Positions 23,561-35,336 of a DNA stretch of 64,000 nucleotides are shown here, piece by piece (the stretch's first letter is position 1; each line of letters opens with the position of its first letter). The position numbers and the translations under genes are program-made. Below the pieces are notes generated by a model. That model worked only from the letters and a program-made list of their open reading frames with translations. It had not been told where the DNA came from and did no database searches. Location of the stretch: assembly GCA_029204225.1 (NCBI GenBank), contig CM055092.1, positions 44,824,087-44,888,086 on the forward strand, written 5' to 3'. The DNA is from Diphasiastrum complanatum (Eukaryota; Streptophyta; Lycopodiopsida; Lycopodiales; Lycopodiaceae).

Positions 23561-24099
23561 CTTAGCCCTTGGTTTTTGGGTTTTTTTTTTTTTAAAGAGA
23601 GATATATGACCCTTTGTAACTTTAGTTAGAAATCAGAGTTAATCCGATACACATTTTATGTAAGCTCTAAATGTGATGATGTAATTATTGTAAAGTTTAT
23701 TTGGTTTACTGTATATGGTTGTGATCGGGATGTGACCCATTAGGATATATTGATCGGACACTGATCCCGTAGATGGCTACTTGGGTTAGCTGGGTAGCCA
23801 CACGTAGGAAGAAGTTAGCCTGTACAGTGATTTTGAGTTCAGTATGCTATACTCAAGGGCATGTCCTGGGTTTGTCAGTATATGTGGCCATATTGGGCCT
23901 AACTCTAGTTTGGCAGGTGGTAGGCCAGTTTAGTCACACCTGTTGAGCCCATGCAGTTTGGGGCTTTGCTATATGTACAATGTTTCTTCATAATAGACTT
24001 AACTTTTGTTGTGTCATCTTTGAGAGCTTGTGAGGAGTGGCTATGGTGATTGTGTGATGTGATCTGCATACTACACTAGATCCTAACAAAATTTCAACT

Positions 24100-24111
24100 T
24101 GGTATCAGAGC
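24100..24111 (+). promoter_or_regulatory. Primer-binding site, tRNA-iMet type
   Basis: TGGTATCAGAGC one base after the 5' LTR end TTTCAAC. Confidence 0.8.
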
Positions 24112-27100
24112 AGTAGGGTGTTGCAGGTATGCATGATCCGGTGGAGCTATGGGATAGCGTCTTTCACCAAGAGAAATAACAATTCTGATCTTTCTCGAAG
24201 CTCCGATCGAAGGAACTTTGCTGTCTCCTGCCATCCGGAGTGCCTATACCCTGTATGAAGTGATCGTCGTAGGTGGATTCCGGGGAGAATTCACGAAAAA
24301 TCTTGCAATTCCGATGATTTCGGGGAGATCATCGATGATGGCTAAGTAATTGACTGTTTAGGTGGCTGGTTGAAGCAATTGGATTTGCAGGAGAGCTGTA
24401 AAGAATAGTGTTACACAGCCAGGGTAGTTTATAGGGTGTAATTGGGTGGAAATAGGTGGAAATTTCAAAAAATTTTGGTTTCGTGGGGTGTTGACGGTTT
24501 GGTGAGAAAATCAGCCTATTTCGAGTCAATACTGCACCAATTTCAGAGCCATAAATTGTCTACAGATGCCTTGAGGTAGGGCGACCTCAGCTAGGCAGGT
24601 AGCTACAAGAAGAATCTCAGGGAAGGCCTGAGTAAAGCTCATAATATCCTTCTCTTCAAAGTTGCTAGGGTTTGTAGGCAGAAAAATGGAAGGCTTTCTC
24701 TATAGGAGCATATTTCAGGATCCGTAAGAAGCTGGAGGCAGGCGTTTTAGTAAGGCAAGGCAACTCCCAAGTGGCCACAGATAGCCACGGGCTACAGGAA
24801 GAGAAATTGACTCTCTTGATATGGAGGTTTCTATGAGCTAGGGTTTATGAAGACAAAGCTGAGGATCTTTCTTAGTATGAATCTATTTTCAGTGTTGTAA
24901 AAGCATGAAAGAGGGCGCCCTAGCAAGATGAATCCACCTGTAGGAGGCCGTGACATGCCGCGACCTGTAGAAGGAGTTGGATCAGATTTTGTCAAGCTGC
25001 CATAGCCATAGTTTGAAGCATGAAGAGAGCAAAGAGATATGGAGATGGAGGGGCCGAGGAGGCCACGAGAGGAGTGCGCGCGCCCATCGAAAAGAGTCCG
25101 TAGCGTATTTAGGGACCCAACGACTGAAAGAGACAGCTACAACGCGCACATGGAGATCTGGTCATCGGATCAAGAAGGAGGCTTATCTACGGTCAAGATG
25201 AAGATCTCTGGGAGCCTTGTGGACCGTAGGATGGATATTCACCATTGGATGATAGGTGAAAGGGCCCTTGAAAGCTTGAAGAGCAAAATGGCCATACTCT
25301 TCAATAAAAATCTTCAATTTGAAATTCAATGAAGGGACCCGAAGTCCAGAATGGACTTCACTTCATTAAAAATCTTCATAACGAAAAAACAGTTCATTTT
25401 GCAAGGGATATCTTTGGAGAGGTCTATCTTTAGCTAGAAAGCACCTTTTTTTTGGCCATCCTTGGGCCAAAATGACCTCTGAAATTGGCTGCTCAAAGCT
25501 AGTGAACAGAACGACGTCATAGAGCAGGGAGAAACACGTTTTGAGGTGTTTTTGTGACCATTCTATCAAGCGGAGTGCAGGTGACCTAGTGATGGGCTAC
25601 ATTCGCTATTTGGGTACCGTAGGGCCAAATTTGGGGCTATTTTGGCTAGTGAAACCTACTACAGGGCAGTACAATGAGGCATTATTGCTTGAAAATCATT
25701 ATTATTTACTCCTGACAGGGTAACAGCGTGTTTGGAAGTGGTAAATGCAATATGGGAGCAAATGGTGGCGGAATTGTGTGGAGAAAGCTAGTATTGGCGA
25801 TAGAAGTGCAGTTTGGCGGCGTGACTACTCATCATTGGCAACAATTTTGAGAGGGCAAGCAATCACAGGTGAAAGGTAGGCATGGTATGCCGGTTATAGG
25901 TGAAAAATTCTTGTGATCAGGTTCAACTCTTGGAGTTCAAACCAACCAACGTCAAGTGGCATTTTGGGGGAAAGCTCTCACATGTATGATCGACAATGGC
26001 ATTGTCGAGTCAGGTGATAGCTACATCGACACACGCATTTGTAGCTTGGAAATTTCTCGTTCAGAGGAAAATATGGGCTAGCTTGGAGGTATACACATAT
26101 TGGCAGTCACAGGTGATCGAAGTACAAGGTGGTGCCAGTTGAAAGCCATTGGGCAAGATAGCGGACTTGCATTGGACGAGCTGTGTGTGGGACATGCAGA
26201 GGATGAAGAACGGGTCAGTAATCACACTTTGGATGCTCTTGGCGAGTGGTGAGTGTGATGATTTTGCGGTTTTGCAGTCGGTAAGTCAATTTTGATCAAG
26301 CCATTGTAGCTGTGGGGCAGTGCATCAGGTTTGTCATCGAGGAGATACACTTCAACTGCCAGTTTAGGTAAGTCAAGTCAATTTGCCATATCAATATTGC
26401 ATCAGGGATGCAGATTTCAGTGATGACAGGGTGCAGATCGTTTGGTTTGGACTATGGAAGATCTCATAGGGTCACTTGGAGGGATATTGGCATGCACAAT
26501 CATGTGAGGGACTTGATGGTGGCTTTGGAGTTCACATCTCAGTGTATTCCCAGGAAGTGGTTTGGAACCATTTATAGGAGCAGCTACAAGCTAGCCTGGG
26601 GGAATACAGGTATGCTCAGAATTTTGTGATCAGGGATGGCATTGAAATACCTGGTAGGGATAGCACTACAGGATGACATTGGATGATCATCAGGGGGCAG
26701 CTATTTTATATTGGACTTGAGTCATTGGCATGGACAGGACTTACAGGTGGGATTCATGATGGAATTAGGAAGCTGCAAAAGCAGATGGACAAAGCGTGAA
26801 GCTTTGGGAGCCAGCTCTAGGTTGGAGAGCTGATGGAGATCGCACGGGGTGTGATCGAAGGGCAAACACTATGATGGGTGTTTTGCTAGCGATCTACTGT
26901 AGGAGACATTGATGGCGAGGACTTCATGGTGTGCTCATTTGGGAGTACAAGTTGGCATTACAGTAGGGAGCCAGTCATTGGCATTGGCATCGATGGGAAG
27001 GCATCTACCATCACGGGCGTGGATATGCTACCTATAGCTTTCATGCATTTGGCTGTATTTGCAGTCTAGGCTTGGCATAGGTATTGGAATTTCCATGGTG

Positions 27101-29046
27101 TAGATTCTCAGGTGGTGAGATCAGGGATAAGTCTAGAGGAAGTCTCTCAGAGCCATACACCTTAGTATGATCAGGGAGACAGTAGTCTCGGGATCTCATG
27201 ATCGATGACTCAGGGATATGCTTGCGGTGGCATGGTGTCGGGTGGCACATAGCCAGGGAGAGCGAGCATATGCTAGGAGCCAGGTGGAGTAGGTGATGCT
27301 TTGGAGTTCGGCTTGTCTAGCAGAATGGTGACCAAGATCGGAGACATCAGGTGAGCATAGTATGTGGATGACGAGTCCATTGGGGTGGCACTGGTATGAT
27401 ATGTCATTTGATGTATGGATAATGTTCTTCAGCTGGTGCATCATGTGGTGACCTAGGGATGGGTCAAGCCTACTTGGAGGTAGGTGGCATGGAGTGTACC
27501 TAGGGTGATACATATCCTGAGGGCATGGAGTGCATTACGAGGTGTTGTGGTTCCAGCATGCCCATGGTTGTGAGCTAACATGGATGGAGATGGTTGCTCA
27601 AGGAGTGACAGCTGATACTTTGGTGAGTGATCAGGTGAGCTGCATGGTTATATGCACAGTTATCTCCAGGTTGGCGTCACATGTTGTGTCTATCCATCAT
27701 CTTTTGGTAAGCAGGATGCAGCTTTTGGTTAGATCCAGTTGGAGTCTAGTTGCACTACAGGTGGACAGATTCTTGGGGAGCTATCAATGGATAATGGATA
27801 CTTGGTGATTAGATGGTATAAGGTATAGGGTTCTGGAGCTATCCTACCTGATATGCTATGGATCGTGGGTGAGTTATTCATCACGATAGTGGATCTAGTT
27901 TGCATTTGCTTTGGCTTGGACGTTGTGATGGATATAGTGTTGGTGAGATAGGATCCTTGGTGGGAGGCCTATGTACTAGTCAAATCAGAGTTGGCAACGT
28001 CAAGCATGGAAAGTTGAAACTACATGGGATGTAGGACAAGCAGATCATCATCAGTATCTCTGGGAGATGGGTATAGCCTATGGTGAGGTTTGTGTACATT
28101 CATTCATTGAGTCCTTAGTAGACTCTTGTGCTTGGAGCATGGGGAATGGATGGGGATCAACTTTTAGGACTTATTGGACAGGATGTCAGGGCAAAGCAAC
28201 TTGGAGCATAGCTTTGTTTGGGAGATACATCAGAGATGAGGCTTGGAGCACTTATTGGTTCGAGATGGTTGATCTTGGATGATGTATGAGGACATCTATG
28301 TGATATGCTTGGACGTGAGGGCATCTTGTTACAGGTGCAAGCCATGGTTGAGGACCTGATTTGGTGACCAGTGGTGTAGCAACGGATCTACAGGTGGCAC
28401 AGGTGTTGGTACGACAGGATACTACTTATGGGCAGGCCTTGGTCATGAATTTGATGCTTTATCATTCGTGTTGGTTTGCATGAGTGTGTGTGGACTTGCA
28501 TGTTGCCTTGTCACGGGAGTCTAGATCTAAGTCGGAGTCGTATGTGGTTGTGCATTTGCTACAGTAAAACAAAGTAGTCATTTTATGCTCATTGACTTGT
28601 CATTGTCTACTAGCTGTCTATCAAGTGAGGGTGCAATCTTATGGTGGCAGTAAGATTTCCTCAGGTTATGCCTCAGTCGCTCGTTTATGTCAGTTTTATA
28701 GGTTTGTGCTTGTAAGTGCATGATAGGATGTCAGCCTAGCTAGATGGAGGATGTAAGTCTCATGGTGGCAGTGGGATTTCTTCAGTTTGAGCCATGTCGC
28801 TCATGTGGTCCACTTGTGGTCAAGTTGGATTGGGGACGAGTCAGTTGGTCGAGAGTATGGTAGACTCCCTGTATGAGCATTGTGTTTGCATGATACTTTG
28901 TGTGAGTCAAACCTGGTGGTTTGTTGGTGTGATTGAGTGTGAGTCAAGTACAGAGTGGCAGGACATGCATAACATTTTTTGGACACTCCAAACATTGCTA
29001 CAAATTATTGTTTTTCACTCTTATCACATTTGAGCTTAAGGGAGAG
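24112..29046 (+). other. LARD interior, no coding potential seen
   Basis: Rich in G and T on the plus strand. Recurrent short words such as GGCATTGGCAT and GGGAGNTACA give a weakly repetitive look. The short frames found are not recognisable. Confidence 0.6.
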
Positions 29047-29240
29047 AGTTAGAAATCAGAGCTAATCCAATACACATTTTATGTAAGCTCTAAATGTGAT
29101 GATGTAATTATTGTACAGTTTATTTGGTTTACTATATATGGCTGTGATCGGGATGTGACCCATTAGGATATATTGATCGGGCACTGATCCCGTAGGTGGC
29201 TACTTGGGTTAGCCGGGTAGCCACACGTAGGAAGAAGTTA
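29047..29240 (+). repeat. Truncated 3' LTR of the LARD
   Basis: Matches 23624-23817 closely (for example ATCGGGATGTGACCCATTAG, GGTAGCCACACGTAGGAAGA). Breaks off at GAAGAAGTTA. Confidence 0.8.
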
Positions 29241-30326
29241 CACGATTACTTTGCTTCTTGGGTACTCTTGTTTCAAATGCATTTATATAAGGATGGATTG
29301 GGCTTGAATGCTTTCTCCACGCCCTCTCTCCTCCTCTCTCATCATCCTCTTTTACCTTCTACTTCGGCTTGACAAGAAATGCAGTGTGAGAGCTTACATT
29401 GCAACGATCAGAGAGCATACTCCGAAACAATTTGGTACGTGGCTTTCTTACTTGTTTACTTCTGCTATGAAAGCTTTATATGCAAAAGAGATGAATGATT
29501 TGGGTTGTAACCTTGGGTATTCTGGTCATTTCCGCAGTAGCTTTGTTAGCAAGCATATGAGAAGAGCAAATATCGTTGTATGCATGAGCTTGCAATACTT
29601 GCAATACTTGCCAGCGACGGCCATCTGTGGGCGCTTGAATCTGAGCCTATCTGACAGCGATGAAGGCTGTGGTAGCGCTACCATATAGACATGAAATCAC
29701 TGAGGTAGCTAATAGTATTGATGGAACGCTACAGCGCGAGTATGGTGGCGTGTAATAGCACTGTCAACGCTGAGATTTTTTGCTGGAAATCGCTGACCAG
29801 TGAGTAGATGTATGCAAACCAGCATATGATTTATTCTTCACAAGTTCTCACACGTATATGCTAGAAATATGTCGTTATCACAATATACTGACGGTTGACG
29901 AAAGAAACGACTATAATCGAATGTTATCTAAGTGTATGTATCTCAGTATCGGAAGAAAGCTCACTACAATAATAGAGTAATGATTATATACATGATTATC
30001 TCTGTCTCATATAGCTCTACAGCATAGAAGAGCACAAAGGAGTTAGGTATACTCCAGTTGACAACAAGTATAAAGGTACATATGACACTCGAAACATTTA
30101 CACTCCGGAACTTGCTTTCAAAAGAAGACAACAAACTCATTTGATATATGCTATAAACTAATCAGAGTACTTATACACATGTCTCTACGCTATTACGTTT
30201 TTTAGATATGGATACAGAAGGTTAATCCTTGCTTTTACATACCACGAACATGATTGCTTCGCTTGGATTGCCACCAAAAATCAAGAAAACTTGCTATTTT
30301 TGAGATTGCAAAAGGTGAAAGCCTGA
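29241..30326. other. Unassigned stretch next to a Copia primer site
   Basis: A plus frame of 126 codons (29308-29688) is not recognised and its context does not support a gene. A TATA-like ATTTATATAAGG is at 29281-29292. The right end should be leader of the minus-strand Copia element whose LTR starts at 30339, but no gag is visible. Confidence 0.35.
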
Positions 30327-30338
30327 GCTCTGATACCA
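30327..30338 (-). promoter_or_regulatory. Primer-binding site, tRNA-iMet type
   Basis: gctctgatacca on the plus strand, directly left of the LTR. Confidence 0.8.
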
Positions 30339-31090
30339 TGTTGGAATATATGAGAAATCAGACAAATCAACCTTATTTGGATTCCAAAAGATCAATCAAG
30401 CATCAAGGATTGCACTTAGATCTATAAGATAATATACTAGCTCAATTCTAGCTTATTTGCATCTAAATTGGCAAGAGCACTTGAATGCCTCACTCAAACT
30501 AGCATTTAATGATCCCTACAGCCTGTCACATGTGTGAAAAGCAATACTTGATTCAGGTCAGATCCAAACAAATGAACTCAAACAATAATCATGCATCAAT
30601 TCCACATAAACATGCCAAAATTGCCAACAATTTGATTCTCACAAAAGAGGAAATCACTTACCATAAATTTACAAAAGATACATATATGTACATCTCGGGT
30701 CCAAACTTCTAAGAGGGTTCTATCACCCTTAATCTCTTTTCTAATCAAGCCCTAATCATGTCTTGAATCAAGCTCCATTAGTTATGACATGATCTATGCA
30801 TAATCACATGATTTACTCTATCAACTTCCATGATTGATGTATTATCTTTCACAAGTGGATGAAATTGAGTTTGAGGCTGAGAAATAAAAAGAGAGAGAGA
30901 AGTTCACATGCTCCTAAATATGTACACATAAAGTTTATATGGTCAAACAAGTCAAATAACCATTTGACAATAGCTAGTTTTGCCAAATACATCATCAAAC
31001 CAGATTATCTCTACTTACCAAACCATTGTAAGTAATCTCTTACATCTCAAAATAAATCAACCTATGCCTCAACCAACTTCCATACCAACA
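30339..31090 (-). mobile_element. Copia 5' LTR (752 bp)
   Basis: Plus-strand ends are TGTTGGAATATATG and CATACCAACA, giving a 6-bp inverted terminus (TGTTGG/CCAACA). Palindrome-type motif TCACATGTGTGAA at 30526-30538, 187 bases from the primer-site end. TATA-like CATATAAACTTT (minus) near 30930. Confidence 0.65.
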
Positions 31091-31214
31091 ACGTAGTACA
31101 CCCTATCAAAGTAAATTCTTGATCCTATGTATGATTTGTTGCCTAGCCACCATGGTTAGAGCTTCATTCCTCTCATCCAGTCATGCTTGCAATTTATATT
31201 TTTAGATATCGGAA

Positions 31215-32255
31215 GGAAACATTGAGGTTGTATTGTAGTCATGTCTTTGAAAGGCTATAAATTGATTAAATTGATTGCACCATAAGTAAATTATATGATG
31301 TTGACTAATAAACGATGTGGATTAGGGTGATAATAATATTGACAATGGAAGAATATGACTAAAATTGACATGGACATATGATTAATATTACTTAGAGGGA
31401 GATTGATATGGTGCATGCTCTTATGGAGCATTTATAAATGGTCTATAGATGCATTGATAGAAATGTATATATTAGTCATACATTATTGCAAGTAGCATGG
31501 TATGGCCTTGTGAGACATTTCTATTATTTTCACAAGGCCATTTTTTTAGTTGATGCCCTAACTTCCTTGTTTATCTTGTTTATCAAGGTGCCCTTTGTGA
31601 AGTCAACTCCATACCTCAAGGTGAGGAATGACAGTGACATCAATCAACATGCCACCCACTTGTGACCACAAGTTCAAAAATGATAACAAGAACCATATGA
31701 TTTATCTCATATTCATGTCATCATTGTTTGGAGGCTTGGTTACTCTAGGTAACTAGACTTCATGTACATAGTAAAATCCAACTCATGGTGTGCAAGCTAA
31801 CTTTCCGATTCTACTCATTTCTAATAATGGTGTACAACCTAATTTTATAACTTACAAAAATTTTCATACTTACCCATGTTTGCAAAATCACTTTTTATGT
31901 GTAAACATGTTAGAAATTTTGTTCTAAAATAGGTCCACATTATGGACTAGATAATAGCTATTTGGAGGCCCATCGTAAGAATATAATGACTCATCTTCTC
32001 GTTGCGAGATGAGAAGACTAGCCATTATATCGTTACCATGGACGACAGACACCCATTATCATGCATAATGTGTCACAAAAATCTGAAAATAGTTATGGAC
32101 ATAATTTTCGAGATTCCATCAATGATTCCATTTGTGAAAGGTACATATTTTCAAAATTCCATATGTGAATCTTATGTATTTTCATGATTCCATCCATGAG
32201 TGCTTTCTATTTTGAGGGCTAAAAATAGCCAATCATGTGTAGAAATAATGAGGTC
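31215..32255 (+). repeat. Direct repeat pair, copy A
   Basis: Shares ATTGAGGTTGTATKGTAG, GGCTATAAATTGATT, GGTATGGCCTTGTGAGACAT, GAAGTCAACTCCATACCTCA and AGTGCTTTCTATTTTGAGG with copy B at 32955-34487, in the same order. Both keep a short open stretch DALTSLFI...KVP...KSTPYLKVR on the plus strand. Likely a non-autonomous transposon or a captured gene piece; not recognised. Confidence 0.65.
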
Positions 32256-32604
32256 TCATTAATATGCCCTAGGTAATTGTGGTCTCCAAAATATGGACCG
32301 TTGATTTATGTAAGGTTTAAGTAAACACACATTATCTTGAGAAAGTACTATGTAGCAAGCATGAGCGGCCCCGCTACCCGGTGCTCTTGGCTTGGACTTT
32401 TGTCTATCTTGCATCAAGTGTAGTAGTCAAGGAGTTACAAGATTGAACAAAATAATAGAATGGAGTGAAATTCTTTTCAAAAGAAAGTTTTCCAAACTCC
32501 ATACTAAAGGCCATGAAAAATGCAAACACTCATATTCAAACAAGGAGCTTCCTACAAAACCCATCCTAGACATAAAGATTGCTTGAGATAAAGCTCCCTC
32601 CATG

Positions 32605-32902
32605 AGCTATGTCATAGCTTTGTGTGCAACATCATATGTTGATGAACGAGCTATGCCAAGCATAGCTACTTTTCTAACCTATGCTAGGCATAGGTCAAGG
32701 TGGAACATACCTTCCAACAAGACCTGTGCTTGACATAGGTTTTGTTCTAAGCTAAAGCTAGTATAGCTACCACCTCGACCTATGTCTATCATAGGTAAGA
32801 GATTTAGCTATGTTTGACATAGCTTAGTCATTTACCTATGTTGCAAACATAAGTATACAGATCTCACAATTAAAACAAAAAAGCCCTATGCTCAACATAG
32901 GT
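32605..32902. repeat. Phased array of nine 19-bp palindromes
   Basis: Nine dyads, most of the form 7-bp arm, 5-base loop, 7-bp arm: starts at 32605 (loop 1), 32649, 32677, 32722, 32750, 32778, 32806, 32834, 32884. The arms alternate mostly between AGCTATG/CATAGCT and ACCTATG/CATAGGT; loops and the 9-base spacers differ. Five neighbouring intervals are exactly 28 bp and others are 44, 45 and 50. It lies in the stretch separating direct-repeat copies A and B, with no ORF. Confidence 0.85.
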
Positions 32903-32954
32903 TGTGGACTGAGATATCTAGCATAGGCTCTTCCACAAACTAAAATTAGGCTAG

Positions 32955-34487
32955 AAAGGAGAAATTGAGGTTGTATGGTAGGCATTTCTTTGAAAGGCTA
33001 TAAATTGATTGCACCATAAGTAAATTAAATAACGTTGACTTATAAACACCAATGTGGATTAGGGTGATAATTGAATATTGACAATGCTTCTTGGTTTCCA
33101 AGGGGAGGCTCGAACCTGGGACCAAAGAAACTTTGGATGCCAAGCTAATCAGTTGAGCCAATGGAAGAATATGACCTACATAGACATGGAGACATAATAT
33201 GATTAATATTCAAGAATTTGTTGGTACATATTAGGAGTTGATATACAAACCTATGTTTGAATTGGACCATTCCAAACTATACATTTATTGCAATGGTTAC
33301 TTAGAGGGAGACTAGTATGGTGCATGCTCTTATGCATGAATTAATAGAAATGTTTATATTAGAGTCAAACATTATTGCAAGTAGCATGGTATGGCCTTGT
33401 GAGACATTTCTATTATTTTCACAAGGCCATTGGGGAGTTGATGCCCTAACCTCCTTGTTTATCAAGGTGCCCATTGAGAAGTCAACTCCATACCTCAAGG
33501 TGAGGAAATGACATCAATCAACATGCCACCCACTTGTGACCATAAGTGCTGACAAGTTCAAAAATGACAACAAGAACCATATGATTCATCTCATGCACTT
33601 TGCCAAACACAAGTATGTGAAGTGCATCCCTCGCTTTAACCACTTGGATATGATACTTTGTTCGAATGTGACATCGAGACCAAAGTACTTTGTGAGGTCA
33701 TTAGTTCTGGTTGCAACTTCAAGACTATAGAATGTTGTGCAAGAAATAATTTCGAAAAAGATAAGTGTAAAAATTGCATTCTCTACATATTATTGTGGAA
33801 TCGTCTAGGTTGAGATGGTTTTGCCCATGAACCTAGTGAGCCCGATAGGGCAAGTTTAGTTCCGTATGAAACCAATCTTTGCTTGATTTCACAACTTAGT
33901 TGAAATTTTCTCATGGCTAAAGAGAAGTTACTACTAAACCATTAGCTTCAATAAATTATGTTCACATCTTCTCCTATTCATGTCATCATTGTTTGGAGGC
34001 TTGGTTACTCTAGGTAATTAGGCTTCATGTCCACAGGAAAATCCAAATTTCTACACACGCTGTGCAAGCTAACTTTCCAAATTTCTACTCATGGTTTGCA
34101 ACCTAACTCTCCAAATTATTACTAATCGTGTACAACCTAACTTTCAAAAAAATTCATACCTACCCATGTTGTAAAATCACGTTTTATGTGTAAATATGTT
34201 AGAATTTTTGGTCAAAAGTACACCCACACTATGGACTAGACTAGATACTGGTTATTTGGAGGCCCATCATAAGAATATAACGTCTTATCCTCTCATTGCG
34301 AGAAGACTAGCCAACAAACACCCATTATCATGCATAATGTGTCACAAAAATCTGAAAATAGTTATGGACATAAATTTTGAGATTCCATCAATGATTCCAT
34401 TTGTGAGAGCTACATATTTTCAAAATTCTGCATGTGAATCTTATGTATTTTCATGATTCCATGCATGAGTGCTTTCTATTTTGAGGT
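32955..34487 (+). repeat. Direct repeat pair, copy B (with insertions)
   Basis: Counterpart of copy A but longer. It holds a 72-bp tRNA-like insertion (33087-33158), about 100 bp near 33205-33300 and about 390 bp at 33590-33980 not present in A. The last segment has a 64-codon open frame (33536-33730) of unknown identity. Confidence 0.65.
33087..33158 (-). mobile_element. tRNA-like (SINE-type) insertion
   Basis: On the minus strand it starts GCTCAACTGATTAGC, close to a tRNA D-arm/A box, and holds GGTCCCAGGTTCGAGCCTCC, a good T-arm/B box. It ends with a small hairpin CTTGGAAACCAAG. Flanked by CAATG at 33082-33086 and 33159-33163. Copy A has the uninterrupted target with a single CAATG, so this is a real insertion. 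No poly-A tail. The acceptor stem is incomplete, so it is unlikely to be a working tRNA gene. Confidence 0.75.
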
Positions 34488-35013
34488 TTTTTTTTTTTTT
34501 TGATTTTTTGCCGTTTTTTTTTTTCGCAATTTTTTTACGTTTGTGGTGGAATGTGGATGTGGACAGCCAATGACAGGCTGCCACATAGCACATGCACATT
34601 CCACCGGAGAGAGGAGAGAGAATGACAAATTCCTAGGAGAGAAAATTGGATGGACATTACGCTCTTGGAGGTGGTCCCAAAATACAAAGGACACCTGAGC
34701 ACAAGGCATTACGGATGTATGCGTGTGTGTTCACAATCAAATGCACGTAATCAGTAATTCTCCAAATGAGAACTATGGTTAAAATATCACAATATTTTGT
34801 TTTATTCAAAATCTAGAATTTACATTTTTGTTTGAAAGGTAAGAAAATTGGATCCCTTCATTGAGAAAGGAGAGTATGTCTTTCAATCTCCAGCCTTTTG
34901 GAGATATTCCAACGTGCCATAATCCATTGTTTTTGGGCTCTTCACAAGAGCCTAGGGTCAATGAGAAAAACGTTGCATTCATGCTGATGCTACAAATATA
35001 CCTCGCAGAATAT
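34488..35013. repeat. Poly-T and 17-bp inverted repeat
   Basis: Poly-T tracts at 34487-34500 and 34514-34524. 34545-34561 (GGTGGAATGTGGATGTG) pairs with 34589-34605 with one mismatch, and the loop has a second small dyad CAGCC...GGCTG. No gene before 35014. Confidence 0.7.
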
Positions 35014-35193
35014 TCAATGGTCCATAATATCTGGCCAAATATCGTCCTTGAGAATGGCTTGCATCAGTCCCCTAAAGTCGTAGTCTACAGCCAGCTGACC
35101 AGGCGGAACCTTTGCGATCGCTTTAATGCCCAAATATGGTGCCAAACCTCCAGATTCAATGACAATTTTAGGTGAGGATGTTCTGTCAAGCAT
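35014..35193 (-). CDS. Small ORF, unidentified (59 codons)
   Basis: ATG at 35193 and TGA at 35014-35016; the frame is open upstream to about 35245. The product is well balanced in composition: SPKIVIESGGLAPYLGIKAI, then AKVPPGQLAVDYDFRGLMQA and DDIWPDIMDH. It looks like a piece of a real protein rather than chance, but I do not recognise the family. It lies just downstream of PP2C on the same strand and may be a separate gene's exon or a decayed retrocopy. Confidence 0.35.
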   Translation of the reverse strand: MLDRTSSPKIVIESGGLAPYLGIKAIAKVPPGQLAVDYDFRGLMQAILKDDIWPDIMDH

Positions 35194-35336
35194 TTTGGTG
35201 GGTAGTAATGGCTTGACCTGGTTTAGATTTGATGCTTTTTAGACGGGTTTGCTTGCACTCAGCTCAGCATCGCTTGAGCCTACAAGGAAGCCATTTTGTC
35301 TTTTTTATTTGTCTTATGCAGCGCTTTACAGACTGA

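Larger units (their letters stand above)
23624..29240 (+). mobile_element. Large retrotransposon derivative (non-coding interior)
   Basis: 5' LTR about 23624-24099, primer site TGGTATCAGAGC at 24100-24111, interior to 29046, purine tract GGGAGAGAG at about 29040-29048, then a 3' LTR start (AGTTAGAAATCAGAG...) that repeats the 5' LTR for about 194 bp and stops at 29240. The 4.9-kb interior has no frame above about 105 codons and no recognised domain. LTRs bounding non-coding DNA is the LARD arrangement. The LTRs seem to start (A)GTTAGAAATC, not TG. Confidence 0.7.

Noticed and set aside
24112-29046. Hidden spliced gene in the LARD interior
   Set aside because: Short frames only, no consistent domain text across neighbouring frames on either strand.
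29308-29688. 126-codon plus-strand ORF
   Set aside because: No recognised domain, no supporting splice or neighbour context, and the sequence borders truncated LTR material.
32605-32902. CRISPR-like array
   Set aside because: Repeat-spacer regularity is superficial: spacers are 9 bases, repeats vary between two arm types, and the surroundings are plant retrotransposons with no cas genes.
33087-33158. Functional tRNA gene
   Set aside because: The acceptor stem is incomplete and TSDs with an empty site in copy A show it is an insertion, not a resident gene.
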